A stretch of 64,000 nucleotides of DNA from Pipra filicauda (lineage: Eukaryota > Chordata > Aves > Passeriformes > Pipridae), in assembly GCF_003945595.2 (NCBI RefSeq), contig NW_024104366.1:372001-436000 (forward strand), read 5' to 3'. Below are positions 13,801 through 26,993 of the stretch, piece after piece. Position numbers and translations under genes: made by a program. Under the pieces are notes generated by a model that did no database searches, was not told where the DNA came from, and was given only the letters and a program-made list of their open reading frames with translations. Position 1 is the first letter of the stretch; the number at the start of each line of letters is the position of its first letter.

Positions 13801-16800
13801 ATATAACTAGTATTTACCAAAGGAAGAAAAAGGTTCAGAATATAGAGCAAGTCAAGTAAAAGGATTGTTCAAAATTGAAAACTCCTATGAGGTGGGGCGC
13901 TAAGGAAGATGTGCTGACTGTATAGTAGACAGAAAGAAAAAGAGACTTGGATTATGCCTGAAATAAAGAGGCATGAGCAAGTATGAGGCTATTGAAAACC
14001 ACTACAACCACATTCCCAAACAAACAGCATCAGACTGGGTTGGGCTTAGTCCTCACAGCTTCACAGGGAAGGGCATGGGAACTTACTAGACAGGGTCTGA
14101 TGCTTTCCTGCTTCAACCTTCCCAGTTTTCAACCTACACCTCCCAGTAAAGAGCATGTTCAGATGTGAACAAGCATTTGCAAAAGTGTTGTTAGTCATCC
14201 TGCTTAGGCTTCCTTCAGCCCAAATTCCATCAGGGCAGGGACACAATCACTCTGAGTAGATTGTGAATAAAACATTGGGAAAAAAATTTTAAAAAATTAT
14301 TAAACAAAAAAATTATGTATATAAAAAACAAGGGGGAAGGCAGTGAGTTAACTTAGTTTGGGTAATTTTCCTCTCAAGTTTTGCATAAGAATCATAAGGA
14401 GCTAATCAGAAAGGAAAAATTCTGGAAGAACAGTTGTAAAAATCTGGTTTTACAGCCTCTCTGCCATAGTATATTTTCTTAAAATAAAATTTCCTTTAAT
14501 AAAGTATTAAACATTGGCTATAATAACCTATTGAAAAAACAATGTGTTAAACATTAGCAAAAAGCTCTCTAACAGTGTCTTTCCAGAGTTGTACCCAAGG
14601 GCCTGCTGGGAGCTGGCTGTGACAATTCTGATTCTTCCAGAGGGGGCAGGAGTGGTGCAGACAGCAGTAACTCACTAGGGGTAGCTTTCTACATTACTCA
14701 CCTTTTCTAAGCAACAATCTCAAGAAGAAAACTTAGCTCCATTCTGCTTTTACTGTTACACATAGGGTTTCTCCCCTCTACACCCAAATGCAGTCCCTCA
14801 GCAAGTTTAGGTTCTGATCATAGCTACCCGTATGTATAATCAAGTGACAGTCAGTAAAGGCATGAACTAATAAATAGATAATTAGGTCTAAGTATTTGCA
14901 TGATCCAGTTCTACCCTGGCTCTTGCTGCATTAATCCATGCACAAATGGCCTTGAAGCATGGGTGATTAACACCACCAAAAAACAGACGTACCGCTTCCG
15001 TGCTTCACAGCAGTCGAGTATCTAAAGGTGCAGTGTACCCTTTCACGTTAACTGAGCTCCTACTAATCAGAAGCCCAATGGAGCAGCACTATTGGAAATG
15101 CCACTTGATTAGTCCATGACTCAAAGAGAAGAGCCTTATTTATTATTAAACAAAAACTTCTCATTAAACTGTATTTTTCAGTAAACCTGGTACAAGCTGA
15201 TCCCCCAGCTTTTTAGTTTGTTCTGTTACAGTCCTAAGCAGCATACCAAATATAGTGTTTCCCAAAGCTGGTTGGAAAGAGTTTGCAGAGCCTTTTTACA
15301 TCATTCTCATTTTAGCTAGTATATTAAAGAGGGACATAGAAACATTTAGGGGAAAAGTAAACTAGTATTTCCCCCCTTCCTCAAACTCTTACAGAGCTTC
15401 ACTTTGGGACAATTCGGCCTCCTTTCAGAGCTGCTCTTAGAGACTGTCTTAGAACTGGTAACAACATTTAAGATTTGGAAAGTGAGAAGTCACATAATGC
15501 AATGACTTCAGATAATCAGATCTGCAGAGTTACTGAGACATCAGCAATGTTTGTCACTGCCTTACAGGAGTTTAAAGCACATAAACAAAATCAATTCCAA
15601 GTCCAGAAACCCAAACAAATAAATCAGTTACCTACATAGATTAGAAAGAGGGAAGCAGTCCCCCTCGAAGCCACTCCGATTTACATCATCAGAACACAGA
15701 AACCTACTGTTTCCAACCACTCTAGAATGTTAAAGTCAAAATACAAATTGACTGTGTTACACCATAATGTCATCTTAACAGTACAACCAGCATCAGTATC
15801 ACAGTCCTAGCCTACCTACCACTGGTCCAGCCTATCCCTTTGAATGTATTATTGAGCAAGGAAACAAAATATGAAGGTGTTTGTTTGTGTGTCTTTGAAA
15901 TTAATTGGTGAGTCAGTATTCACCAGCAGGTAAGTCAGGACAATAACACTTACATGCATGGTCCTTGTCCATGATGTTCCAGCAAACTTTCTGCAGAAAA
16001 TCATTTAAGAGTTGTGTCTGTGTAAGAAAGAGTTCAGCCAGGTACTGTGAGAATTACAGAGCACAACACCTATTCTATTAGAAATAAATGAGCTCATTTG
16101 CATTTTAATTCTGTTGAACAAGCCACTCTCAACAGGGCAGTTTGCTAGAGTTACTGCAGATGTACAGAAGTTATAATTTTCATCATAAATGCACATTACA
16201 TTCTCATCAGAAAAGCCAAAGGACCAATAGGCATATTAGAGAAACTGCCTGTCTGGGAGGTCCCTTCAGATCTTCATGAACACAGTCTCTTCCTATCTTG
16301 CAGTGTGTTGCTGCATAGCTAACTACCCCAAGTCAAATGGAAATAAGTACAGAAAATATTGTACTTTTCATTGACCCTTTGAAATTATTAACGCCATACA
16401 GATGGAAATCATGCCAAAATATCTAAAGCCATAAATAATTTATCTGAACAAGCTCTAAACACATTCCAATAACTGTGGAACATACTGATTCTTCTCTCTT
16501 TTATTTAGGGTTTCATTTCTTTGAATATTATACACTTTGAACTAAGAACCTGACATATCTGGAGGATCAGAAAATGGAAAGGCAAACTCCTGTGTAGGTG
16601 CTGAGGTGCACCAAAATGCCATTTCAATTTTTTTCTCTCTTAGTAAAGACTGCAATCAGAGCTGGGTCAAAGTCTGCTTAGGGGATGAGGACATCGGTTT
16701 TACTGCATGGTTTTTGGATTCACTGTGATCTTGATATTGCTCCTGAGAAACTCAGGTAATATTTGGCAAATGACTATGGCTCAGTAAAACAACAAACACC

Positions 16801-17849
16801 CACTCAGATATTGAAAGACCTTGGAATACACTCTTCATAAGTTGTTTCTACAGTACCAATCACATGTTTATGGGGTGTTAGTACTTACAACAGAGACAGC
16901 GTTCTCATTTTAAGGTCTTATGGAGGGAAGGAACATTAACATTTAAGCTCTTAAGTAGGGAAGGGCTTTAATTTCTGAGGAGACAGACCAAATCATTAGG
17001 TTAAAAGCTATTCTGAAATAGATTTTTCTTCAGTATTTCTATCTGAGATACCATCAATTTATACAGAACAATCATGGAAGCCAAAATGAAAAACCTTCCA
17101 TGTCACTCTCACTCTCTGGCTTTATGACCATTAGCATTATTGTTTTCAGGACGGAAAAGCTTCAGGATAACAGAGCATCCCAGGAGAACCTACAGTTCTG
17201 TAGTTGAGCATTCCCAAAGTGGGGTGAGAGATGGTTTTGCACAAAGTGAATATCTGAGTCAATGCCAAGCACAACCCAGATCAGGTCTCTGGGATCTGCA
17301 GTGGTGGGGTTTCAACAAGCACTGTTTCCTTCTTTTTTCTCTCTCCTTCCCATCTGTGACTTCAAACCTTTGATTTTCTGTAGAAAACCTCAAGATGAAG
17401 TGTGTTTCCTTCAGGATGAGATCATTTGTTACCCACAAATTTGTTACAATGCTTTCTTCCAAGTTTCCCAGAAAAAAAAACAAACCGAACCAAACCAAAA
17501 CACAAAACAAACTCCTCTCCCAATCCCCCTCCCTGCCACCTCAAAAGAGGCAAAGAGGGCTAAAACAGCAATATTCACTGATTCAGTATTCATTATATGT
17601 TGTAAAATATGATGGCAGTCAGATCATTTTCAAGAAACAGTTAACGGTAAAAAGAGGAGTGGCTTGATAAAGTATTTCTCTTAGATTCAAAATTTTATGT
17701 GTCAACAGAGAGTATGGATTTAGCAGTTCCACGCATGCGAACTTTATAAGTATGCTATTGCCAAAGGAAATCATCACCTCAAGTAAATATTTTTAAAATT
17801 ATTTTATAAACTCTGCCTTAGAACAGGGACACCTCAAGGATACCTTGAG
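4841..17849. other. Long AT-rich non-coding stretch
   Basis: I see no gene. The longest frames (139 codons on the minus strand at 9349-9768, 113 codons at 9686-10027) overlap frames on the other strand and have no recognisable motifs. There are low-complexity patches: CAAA-type runs at 4846-4870 and 17470-17515, A-rich AAC/CCC mixtures at 13606-13675, and an AT-only block at 14280-14330. A slightly GC-richer patch lies at 8800-8870. This probably lies in an intron or gene desert. Confidence 0.6.
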
Positions 17850-18130
17850 ACTGCCCGCGGATGCGAGAAAGTACCACTGTTATCTTCTCTAACCATTCAC
17901 TGAAACATGCCTTGCAGCAGAGAGGGAAAAGGAGATCTGTAGCCTATAAAGAAAGAGTCAAGACGATTTTGCCCATTCGCAGCCCCCCCCTCCGCTTATC
18001 ATCACGCAGGAGGAGGAGGCCGATCTATTGATACCGAGTGTAAAGACAGCTGTTCTTCTGATCTGGCGTGGCTTTTGTTAGCAGAAGCCGAGCTGGTGAA
18101 AGAGAACAAACGGTCTCCCTACGTGCACTG
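17850..18130. other. CpG-enriched patch inside CpG-poor DNA
   Basis: About a dozen CpG dinucleotides fall in under 300 bp, including CCGCGGATGCGAG near 17857, an eight-C run at 17982-17989, GGCCGATC near 18017 and CTACGTGC near 18119. The flanking kilobases have almost none. A short open stretch on the plus strand (about 17960-18080) contains a run of four prolines followed by QEEEAD, but it has no ATG and I do not recognise it. It could be a conserved non-coding element, an alternative exon or a small unmethylated regulatory island. Confidence 0.4.
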
Positions 18131-20751
18131 TTAGGGCAGGAGACAAAAGAACACCTGTTTTGAATCACTGAGGACTATTACTGTAACAAAGTACAAGATA
18201 ACATTTCGCCAGAGGATACAAGAAATTCTGAGAGCTGCAACAATGAAACCAGACAACCTTTCTGTCATCTTATCAAACTGCTTGGGGTACTTACTGAACA
18301 GTGGGGGTGCAATAATAGCAAATAGAGAGCAAATACAGTTAATCTTTGCACAAAGCCTTTTTGATAAGTAATAAAATAGAGTTAAGAGTGGCGTGCTGGC
18401 CTTTGCCAACTCACATTGCTTAGAAGAAAGGATATAAGACAGGCCTAAACAATTTTAAGATAAACAAATACATACGCAATGCTGCATGACTGCATTTTCT
18501 CATTTTCCTTTTTCAAGCAATTCAAGATGCAATCAAAGCATTCTGAGGTTTGGTATGCTTTTACATACTTTTTTTGACGAGTGGCTTTACAGAACCTTCA
18601 CAACAGCCCACTATCAGTAGCTTTGGTGTCACTGTATGGTATGTAAATGGAATAGGCAGATCTTTGACATAAAAATAATAATCTCTAGTAAAATTACAGT
18701 ACTACAGTGTATCATAGCATCAGAACCACGGAAATATTAATACATGGATCTTTGACAATACAATGTAAGATGTCACTTTGAGCAGTTATTATGCTAATAA
18801 CGGATACTTATTACAAAACAACATGAAAGAGGTAAGCTATGTGGGTGTAGAAAGGGATAGTTAGTATTCAGAAAATGTATTTAAAAGGGAAAAAAAGCAA
18901 GTGCTTCATACAGCATCTAATCCTACATTAGGCAGATGAGGAGTTCCCTAGCAGACGGGTGTCAGGGCACCCTGGGACTTGGATGAAGCAGCACATTATC
19001 TCTCAAGGGAGCACACATGCCAGTATAGCTTACAACATCCTTCAAACTTCTTTTTGGTATGCAATGGGCCAAACTGGGACTGAAGTCATGAAGGCAGGGG
19101 AAAAGTGGCACTAAAGCTTTGAGGATTAACCAGAAAAACTGCTCATCAAGTCCAGCAGGGTTTCAAGAGAACGTATTCTGTTCCATGCTGACTAGTTTAG
19201 AATAACATGAAATAAACTCCAATACTAAAGAAAGAAACCACAATGAGGAAAAGGACTCATACCAAATTCCCTATACAAAGCAAGCAACAAGCCAGCATCA
19301 TGACTGGTTCCATTTAAGCTACAAGAAAGCATCCATTTACATTATGAAAAAAAAATATTTCTAAGATTATGAAATGTTGCACTTAAAGCCAAAGGAAATA
19401 TTTGCAAAAGGTTTGTAATATAAGGAGGAATCCAAGGAAAGAGAGTTTCTGTTTGCCTGATGGCTAAAGAGTAAATTTTTCTAGGGTTTGTCTACTTGGG
19501 GAAGGAGCAAATTATAGCTGTTCTACATGAATTTTCACCTGGGCTTTCTTACTCTGCACTAAAGCCCTTTTTTCCACCTAATCTGAGCTACAGAGTCACT
19601 CTGAGGGCAGAATCACCCATTTGGCACAGTGCTACTACACTCTAAATTCAAATCTTAGCTGTGCTCTGCAAAAACATCCATATAACCAAGCCCCAGGAAG
19701 GGCGTTCATAGGCAGCCAAAACCATTCTCACCCTTACAAATATTTGCCTCAGCCCTGAAACAAACAAAAGTGCCACGTTTGTGAAGACAAAGCATAAGAT
19801 GCAACACTTCAGACAACAGTCATAAATAAAATTCTTACATGCACAAACATAATCCATTTCAAACAGGAATGCTGTACTTATGCTGCAGTGGTTGGAAATA
19901 CCTGTCTTTCAACATTAAGCCTTGCAAGGATAATGCTTAGCTGCAATCTAAACCTCAGTGATTGCAGCAGAACAACTAGAAGAAGTTGTGTGATTACTTA
20001 TCTCAGCTCCCAGTCTGGGAGAGTGAAACCTGACACGTAGCTTGCATGCAGGTATAAGGAACCCCTTATCTCAAACAAAATAACAGAGGGAATCATTTGA
20101 ATTTTGCTTACAGTTGCAAGGATTTCCTCATGCACACTTCTGTGTACTGATGCATTTCCAGGACAACTACACTGATCATGGACTAGATCATAGATGCCTA
20201 TTTTAATTACATGGTGATTTCCTGGGTGAACTTTATTCAATCACCCACCCTCCTATTCCCTATCCTTCCCCCCCTTTCTGATTCCTACAACTTTTTCAGG
20301 GTAATGTAAGCTCCCTTAAAACTTTGTAGCCTTTTACAGGGTTTTAGTTACCTTTTGCGGTAGAGAGAAGGCAATGGCCACCTGCAAAAGCTGTCAACAA
20401 AGACCTGGGAGTCTGCAGACCACATGGAAAGTCACTGCTTTAATAGCGTGACACCAATAGACAGCTGTGACAGGCCACTGGTGTGTTCAAATTCCTGAAG
20501 CCTCACAATCTGGGGTATGTTCACTGCAGAAGGAAAATTTGTCTTTCCTCTACTTTTTGTTCTGAATTTGATTACTGCCCAAAATACTTATGAATAAGAT
20601 TTGTAGAGTGGTATTTTCATCCAGTAGAAAGCATGACTGCTGTCATCAGTCAGACCTGGAGCAGGCTGGGGACACAAAAAGAACAGAGGGCATATGTGAG
20701 ACAGCAGTAAGTTTTCCACCATACACACCCTTTAGAGATATGCAGATGTAG

Positions 20752-20755
<4 letters not shown>
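18131..20755. other. Non-coding sequence, no feature recognised
   Basis: Frames do not exceed 92 codons and none is recognisable. No transposon ends or RNA genes were identified by eye. Confidence 0.6.

Positions 20756-20812
<57 letters not shown>
20756..20812. repeat. 57-base uninterrupted A tract
   Basis: A pure run of 57 A residues starts directly after GGGGT and ends at GCCTTAGG. I see no recognisable retrotransposon body on the 5' side that would explain it as a poly(A) tail, and I did not find a target-site duplication. Homopolymers of this length are unstable and often misassembled, so the exact length is uncertain. Confidence 0.9.
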
Positions 20813-20813
<1 letters not shown>

Positions 20814-22889
20814 CCTTAGGCACATTCCTGCTAACTCTCATGATTAAACTCCTACTTTTACAGTACTTAGGGCATTTTTTCCCCTAAACCTTCAGTTCTA
20901 ATGATCAAGGTATTCAGTCACACTTGCAAATTTCCCTTTAAAGAAATGCAGTGCGCAAAGCATAAGAAAAGTCTTGAAAAGACAATTCCTCCAGAAGCTA
21001 AAAAGCAAAAGTCATTCATAAATCATTCATCAGTCCTAAGCCATACTCATCACTGGGATCCTGTTTCGTGATTTGAACTGCAAAGTCTATCAGAACTGCT
21101 GAATTTCCCTTCCCGACAGGTGAACATAACTCATTTTACTCTGTGTGCTAGGAAGCCCTGGAATTTTTCTTGGTATTTTAAGATAAACTGTCCCTTTAGG
21201 CTCTAACAGTCTCCTCTTTCCTTCTAATACCAAAGTCTCAATTAGACCATGATTAAAGAGGATGTGCTTACAGACACTAGCAGAAGGTAAAGGTTGTCAG
21301 TTTTATTACAGGTCAGGAATGTGTTTCTCTCTTTACTCTAGACTTCTGCATTTAATGGGGTATAGAATTTACTAACAGGCAAATCAGATTTTCTCAACAA
21401 CAGGACTAAGCCTTGATTATCAATTAAACAGGCATAAAAACATCTAAACAGATGGTTTCTGCCAGTCAACAGAAGTCTTAAGGGCAAGAGAACTCACATT
21501 CATTCACAGAAGTATCTTACACAAAATGAAACCAAATAAAACAGAAGATGAGCTTTACACGATGCTTTAAACTCTTCTTTGCTTAAAAAAAAAAAAAAAG
21601 AAAGGAAAGCCTGTATACTGCAGGATATTGGTTAAGTAACAGAATTTTTCAGCTCCATTTTATTTGTGAGTTCATTTATTACAATTCAGAGCACTGTCAA
21701 TTTTTAGAAAAATATGATGTAAAATTATTAACTATTGTGGCATAGAAGCCAGGCATTGAAGTCTTCACCCCATTTTCACTGAGGCTCAGGTCAGTTTATT
21801 CTCCTTTACTTCTGACCAGTTTCCCTCTGCTTTCCTCACACTTCAGCTTCTGCACAGGTTCAAACAGATACCTATTTTTTAATTGCCAAAGAAAATGTTG
21901 CTTTCTCCTGAACAGTTCATCACATGGTTTCCTCACAAAGATGACACTGTCCCATCGTGTTTAATGGGCAACATTCAGTTTTGGATCAGTAACAAGCTGA
22001 AAGTCTGGTAACAAGCACTCTCCTAATTTAGAAATGGAGCTTTATAACACTGAAATATTGCAAGAAGCTCCACTGCTTGCCCTTCCATTAATTTGTTACT
22101 TACTGTGTTGGATTCTCATCAGCAATTCTTAATTGATGTACTCTCAGCCATGCCATCAAATATCCTCCATGGATCTAGTTGGCAATAATGGTTAATTTCT
22201 AAATTTTGGTAAGTTACTGATTATTTAGTTTGTGATTACTTCAGAGTAAATATATTCTTACATTTTGGAAGCCCCAACAAAGGGTGGGCACTGCTACAGA
22301 TAAACAATATACTGTAATAAGTATTCTTATAATGGTAATGTATGATGCACGGCCACTTTCCAGATGCTACAGAACTAATTGTGCTGCCAACTGAAGGAGC
22401 CAAATCCAAAACAGATCCATATGAGGAATTACTGTTGAATCAATCTCATCAGTGAGGAAAGCTTCAGCCATACAAACCCTTTTTCACCTTAGCATAATCT
22501 TCATAAAGTTAATGAAACGCAGCCTGCCCCTATTACAGCTGTAAAACCAAAGCAGCTCCCATATAGGTGAGTCAGAACTGGCACAAAGGAGAGCCAGGAC
22601 TAAGAACATTTTCTACCAGAGCAAAAAGCCATCTCTTAACACAGTTAAGTGTGTGATACCACTGCAAAGCAGCCTCTGCACAGAACAAGCTCAGCCTGGC
22701 ACAGATTCCACTCTGACCAGGAAAAACAACTGTGATACCGGAGCTGAATCACCACCCAAAAGTCTTTTACAGTCCCAAGTCTTAAAGCAGAACTGGACCT
22801 GTTGATTTGTCTGTAGGGCAAAATATATCTCCATATAAAGAAAAGCCATGTTCCTCCTCAAGTTTTAAGGAAGTAGGCAAGCAGGAAGT
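20813..22889. other. Non-coding sequence, no feature recognised
   Basis: The region is AT-rich with a 14-base A run near 21586. There is no gene-like frame and I found no clear repeat boundaries. Confidence 0.6.
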
Positions 22890-22990
22890 ATGGACTTTAA
22901 GACCAGAAAGGATGATTAAAGTATCTAGTTTGACTTTCTTGAAACAAAAGCCAAAGACCTTCACCCAAATGCACAATACAAACAAAACCA
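22890..22990 (-). mobile_element. Old CR1-like 3'-end fragment (antisense)
   Basis: The segment containing AGACCAGAAAGGATGATTAA (near 22900) followed by ATCTAGTTTGACTTTCTTGA resembles the antisense of a diverged CR1-like family common in reptiles and birds, in which a grouped ACCAGAAGGGA and ATCTAGTCTGACCT landmark occurs. The copy is short and mutated. The assignment comes from pattern memory, with approximate ends. Confidence 0.5.
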
Positions 22991-24770
22991 AGAGGAAGAC
23001 TTGTATCACAACCTTTCCTAGTTATCACTTTGGTAATCTTTAGATTTTTAGTATTTTTAATCCTCCCTCATAAATCAATACCTCTAGCTCCCAATTATTT
23101 TAGTAGCAGGCTCTCTGAGCCGTATCATGTGAAGAAAATTAATGACCTTTAAAATAAAAGGTTTACTTACACAGACATTAATTGCTATTGTAGCACAGAT
23201 GAACAGTTTAGCAGGCCCATGAAATGTTTTACTCAAGCACCTAATTCCAGAGAAGGGAATACTTTACTCAAATCCTTGGATGACAAAAGGTCAAACGCAA
23301 TGAAGTTCCTATCTGAGAAATAACCTACTCAGATCTGTTTGCCAAGTTCTGCAAACAGGTTAACCATATACATCACTAAGTTCCGAATCCCATTATGATC
23401 ATATGGCATCAACCTGAACGCAATTACTTTTGCCTTAGGCAGAAGATGTCATTTTAAGTGGAGAATCACTATTCTGGACAAGTTTTATAAATTATTCTCA
23501 TTGATTATGATTTCCAATTAGAGGAAATAAAAGCATTAAATGGCCACTTTGATGTTGGAAGCGACCTTTCACCTGGACTGTTTCGCTAATGGATGAGGGT
23601 TAAATTTACTGAGACAGCGCCTAACCACATTTGGTATGGCCTCAGATTTGATGGTGCTGGTATCACATCAGCAGCAGGCTGAGCTGGTAAAACCATTACA
23701 TGCAGTGTTTGTACCAGAAGTATGAATATTAGTATCCTAGAGAGCTGGAAAACCTAGGCATTTTCCAATTACCTACTTTACATTTCAGTAGCTAAAAAAT
23801 TACACATAGCTATACTATTACCTACAACAAGATTTTTCACGGGAACACACATTTTTCTCTTCTATATTTTTTTCTGCTTAATGGATCTCAACTTTATTAA
23901 TTTCAGCCTCAAAATGTTAGCATTCCCAGTAACAACAAATACCCACAAGTAAGCAAATCATAGGCAACATCCCTCTCTCCAAACAAAGAAAATATTGTAT
24001 TTCTAACATAGTAGTGCCTTTTTCAGTTAGCATAGCTGTGTGAAATTAAATATAAAAGCTCCGGTGAGTGATTTTTCTACTAATCCTGTGTAACATGTTT
24101 TTCAAAAGTGTCAAAAAGAAATATAGTTCAGTTGCTGAATACAGAATGGAAATTGTTTACTCTACAATCCAAACTTCTCTATTTACATAAAAATAACCTC
24201 ACTACAGCAGAAATTTTAGGCTAACACACAATATTAATGGAGTCCTATTGCATATTATTCTAAATAGTTTATTTTACAGCCATCGTAACATTAGATCTAA
24301 ATACAAGACATACACTCATACTCGCAGTATATTTTAGCGTGCAAACAATATTTCAAAAAAGTGCAATAGGTAAGCATCAGAAAAAGGGCTTTTCTAAAAC
24401 TACCACTCTCCTAAAATCCATATTTGTATACATGCACAAAACTCTTATTTCAGTATTAATGTTACTTATCTCAGAATTACAACCTGATATTCCCACAAGA
24501 AAGACTGACAAACACTTCCTTGTTGTAGAATGAGCCGTGGATCACCTTTGCTTTATTTCTTCCCTGACATTTTTTTAGTGTCCCTTTTACTGTCATGGTT
24601 TTGTTTTACATTGATTTTCCTATCGTCCTAGCTGTAACTGTATGTTATGTATGCCTCTCTACAGTCAATCCATGAAGGAAATGAATCATTACAGCTTTTA
24701 CTTACAGGGTCTGACTTTTTAATGCAAGCTGTAAGGCTCGTGCTTCCATCCTCAGCATCACCCAGCACAG
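22991..24770. other. Non-coding sequence, possibly containing a conserved element
   Basis: No gene. The stretch at about 23450-23640 is non-repetitive, with homeodomain-like ATTA cores and no low complexity, which fits a conserved non-coding element, but conservation cannot be seen from one genome. Confidence 0.5.
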
Positions 24771-24836
24771 GGGCTCTTCCATTAGGCTGTGTTATTAGCC
24801 AGGAGTCCTCTGGAGAGCTCTGCTTCCACTGGGAAG
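24771..24836 (+). repeat. Copy 1 of a dispersed ~66-bp repeat
   Basis: Positions 24793-24816 are identical over 24 bases to 26772-26795 (TATTAGCCAGGAGTCCTC followed by TGGAGA). Weaker similarity extends about 20 bases on each side, including a CTTCCAT block upstream and CACTGG downstream. This copy sits in a GC-richer 700-bp patch (24.62-25.33 kb). The origin of the repeat is not recognised. Confidence 0.75.
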
Positions 24837-26748
24837 TGTCATAAACATGAGCTGCAGTGAATGCCAGCTGGGAAGAGAAATGTATTGCCATATCTCTTTA
24901 ATGGGAGAAGTTGTTCCCCAGTGCAGCTGGCAAGCTGCTCTCAGGCTTCCCTTTGGAGCCAGACAGAAGACAGCAGTTCGTGTTCACCAGGAATTACTTT
25001 CTATTTGCTTTCATTTTCCTTTAGATTGAAGCAGTATTTTAACAAATGGAATAAAATTTTAAAAGCTCCCACTGCCATATGGCTGGGGCAGTCTGCAGGC
25101 TGCTGCTCTGGGAGGGAGGTGACCCCCACCACTTCTCTGAGCCTGAGGGGAAACTGGTATTGATGCTATCAGTAGCCCTGAGCCTGAGGAACATGTTATT
25201 TTCTCCAAGCAGCTGCTGCACCTGCCAGGGCTCCAGGAGGGATGAGCACCCTCCTGGCAGCCACACCGCCATGGACTGAGACACCAGAATTTTCACACCT
25301 TTGGTCCAGTGGCCTCTCCAGAGCCTAGCTGACCTTTCGAAATATCTAGGCTTTTTCCTGAGGATATAAGAGGTAAGGACCATTTACTGCTGGGACTTAC
25401 ACAGTTCTCAAAGTCTTGGCTCCACACCACCAACTGCCAAAGTGCAAGGGTATCAGACTTTCCTGCAAGGAAATCTTCAAGCAACAGGCTCCCGTTCAGC
25501 TTGCCATAAATCCAGATGTGACTGTGAGAACCTGTCTGTGAGTTACTGAAATCATATCAAACCTGAAATTATTCCAACGAAATATTTTTGAAAAAATCTT
25601 TTGACCAGCTCACCTCCCCCACTGACCCATCAACTCTCCATGTTTGTTGAAGTTGTGTCCTCAGAGATCCACAAAGAAAAACTAGAAAAAATGAAGAGGA
25701 GTAGAAGGGAGTAGCAGAAAAAAAGCTAATCTTGACTGTTTCTTGTCCAATGCCTGACTCTTACTTACATTATTGAAGAAAAATAAAATAATAACAAAAC
25801 CAAATCAACCAAACAAACAAAAAACCACACACACACACACACACACACAAACCATTCTCTGTACATAAATGGTACTTTCCAGGCTTTGAATGGGTTGTTG
25901 TCACCAGCCTGTGACTCTGTGGAGTATACAGTTCATTAGAGACAGTCAGAAGATTTGGTGCACAAAGCAGACCACAATAATAACCAATGGGAGATTTGCA
26001 TGTCAGGTCTTTCCACCACAGTGCAATTAGTCTACTGATACTCTAGGCATGACTAAGGATGGCAAGATATGAGGGTAAATGATAGGGACAAAATGAATGA
26101 TTAAATTGCTTTAGACTTAACTCGTGACCTTATTCCATCATAAACAGCAGAGAACTCGTGTGTGGATCAAAAAAACTGGCAGGTTTAGCTGAGCACGTGA
26201 GACAAAAGAAATAGCATACCACACACATTCTTGGGCTGCCACAATGTGCAGTCTGCACCAGCAACACAGAAGACTCAGGTAGCATCTGGGTCCCAGAACA
26301 ACCTAGCTGCCTACCAGGGGAGATGACTGGGCTTTTTCACAGATAAAAAGCAGCAGCTGCTGATTAAGAAGAGCCAACAGGCAGTAGAGACACTCTCAGA
26401 GCAGTAAGCAACAAAAAGACAGGAACCCACATGAAAAAGATGTCACTTTCGAGACCTCTCATTCATGTAGCACACGGCTCACAACCTGAACTGGGACCAA
26501 CCCAGAAGTGCTGGTTAACTCTGCACTGCAGTCTTTCCCATGGTCTCCACAAATCCAACTCAGAAGACTGATTCTAGACCCTTTTGTTTGATCAGCAAAA
26601 TATAGCCCGTTTTACACTCTAGGAACTGTGTTCAAGAGGTGTCATGATATGTCTAAGAGACTAGAGTCACCAGGGTGTGGCAGTGGATGAGAACAGGTCA
26701 TCTTCATTTTCCTGCTCTGTCTGCATTGCTTGTCTGTGGTTATTTGCA
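24837..26748. other. GC-enriched patch grading into AT-rich DNA
   Basis: The part up to 25,330 is GC-richer than its surroundings and has overlapping frames on both strands (up to 114 codons on the minus strand at 25039-25383). It has a repeated CTGAGCCTGAGG block at about 25138 and 25177. None of the frames is recognisable. The rest is AT-rich with the CA microsatellite. Confidence 0.5.
25826..25849. repeat. (CA)n microsatellite
   Basis: Twelve CA dinucleotides follow an A-rich CAAA-type stretch that begins at about 25,785. Confidence 0.9.
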
Positions 26749-26819
26749 GGCGCCCTTCCATGAGACTGTCCTATTAGCCAGGAGTCCTCTGGAGACCTCT
26801 GTGATCCCAGCACTGGAAT
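26749..26819 (+). repeat. Copy 2 of the dispersed ~66-bp repeat
   Basis: This copy shares 24 identical bases (26772-26795) with 24793-24816, and lies directly against the 5' side of a CR1 3' end. The shared sequence may therefore be an internal part of a CR1 subfamily, or a local duplication. Confidence 0.7.
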
Positions 26820-26993
26820 AGACTCCCCAGGGAAGCGGTCACAGCATCAAGCTTGACAGAGTTCAAGAAGCAGTTGGACCATACTGTCAGGCACATGGTG
26901 TGGCTCTTGGGTATGGTCCTGTTCAGGGTTAGGAGTTGGACTCAATGATCCTTGTGAGTCCCTTCCAATTCGGCATGTTTTGTGATTCTGTGA
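26812..26993 (+). mobile_element. 5'-truncated CR1 LINE, 3' end
   Basis: The order of landmarks is typical of a sense-oriented avian CR1 3' end: ATAGACTCCCCAGGGAAGCG, then GTTCAAGAAGCAGTTGGACC, then GACTCAATGATCCTTGTGAG, CCCTTCCAATTC and a final TGTGATTCTGTGA. The tail matches the CR1 octamer rather than a poly(A). Only the last about 180 bp is present, so it is a dead-on-arrival copy. The 5' limit is uncertain because of the adjoining repeat. Confidence 0.85.
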
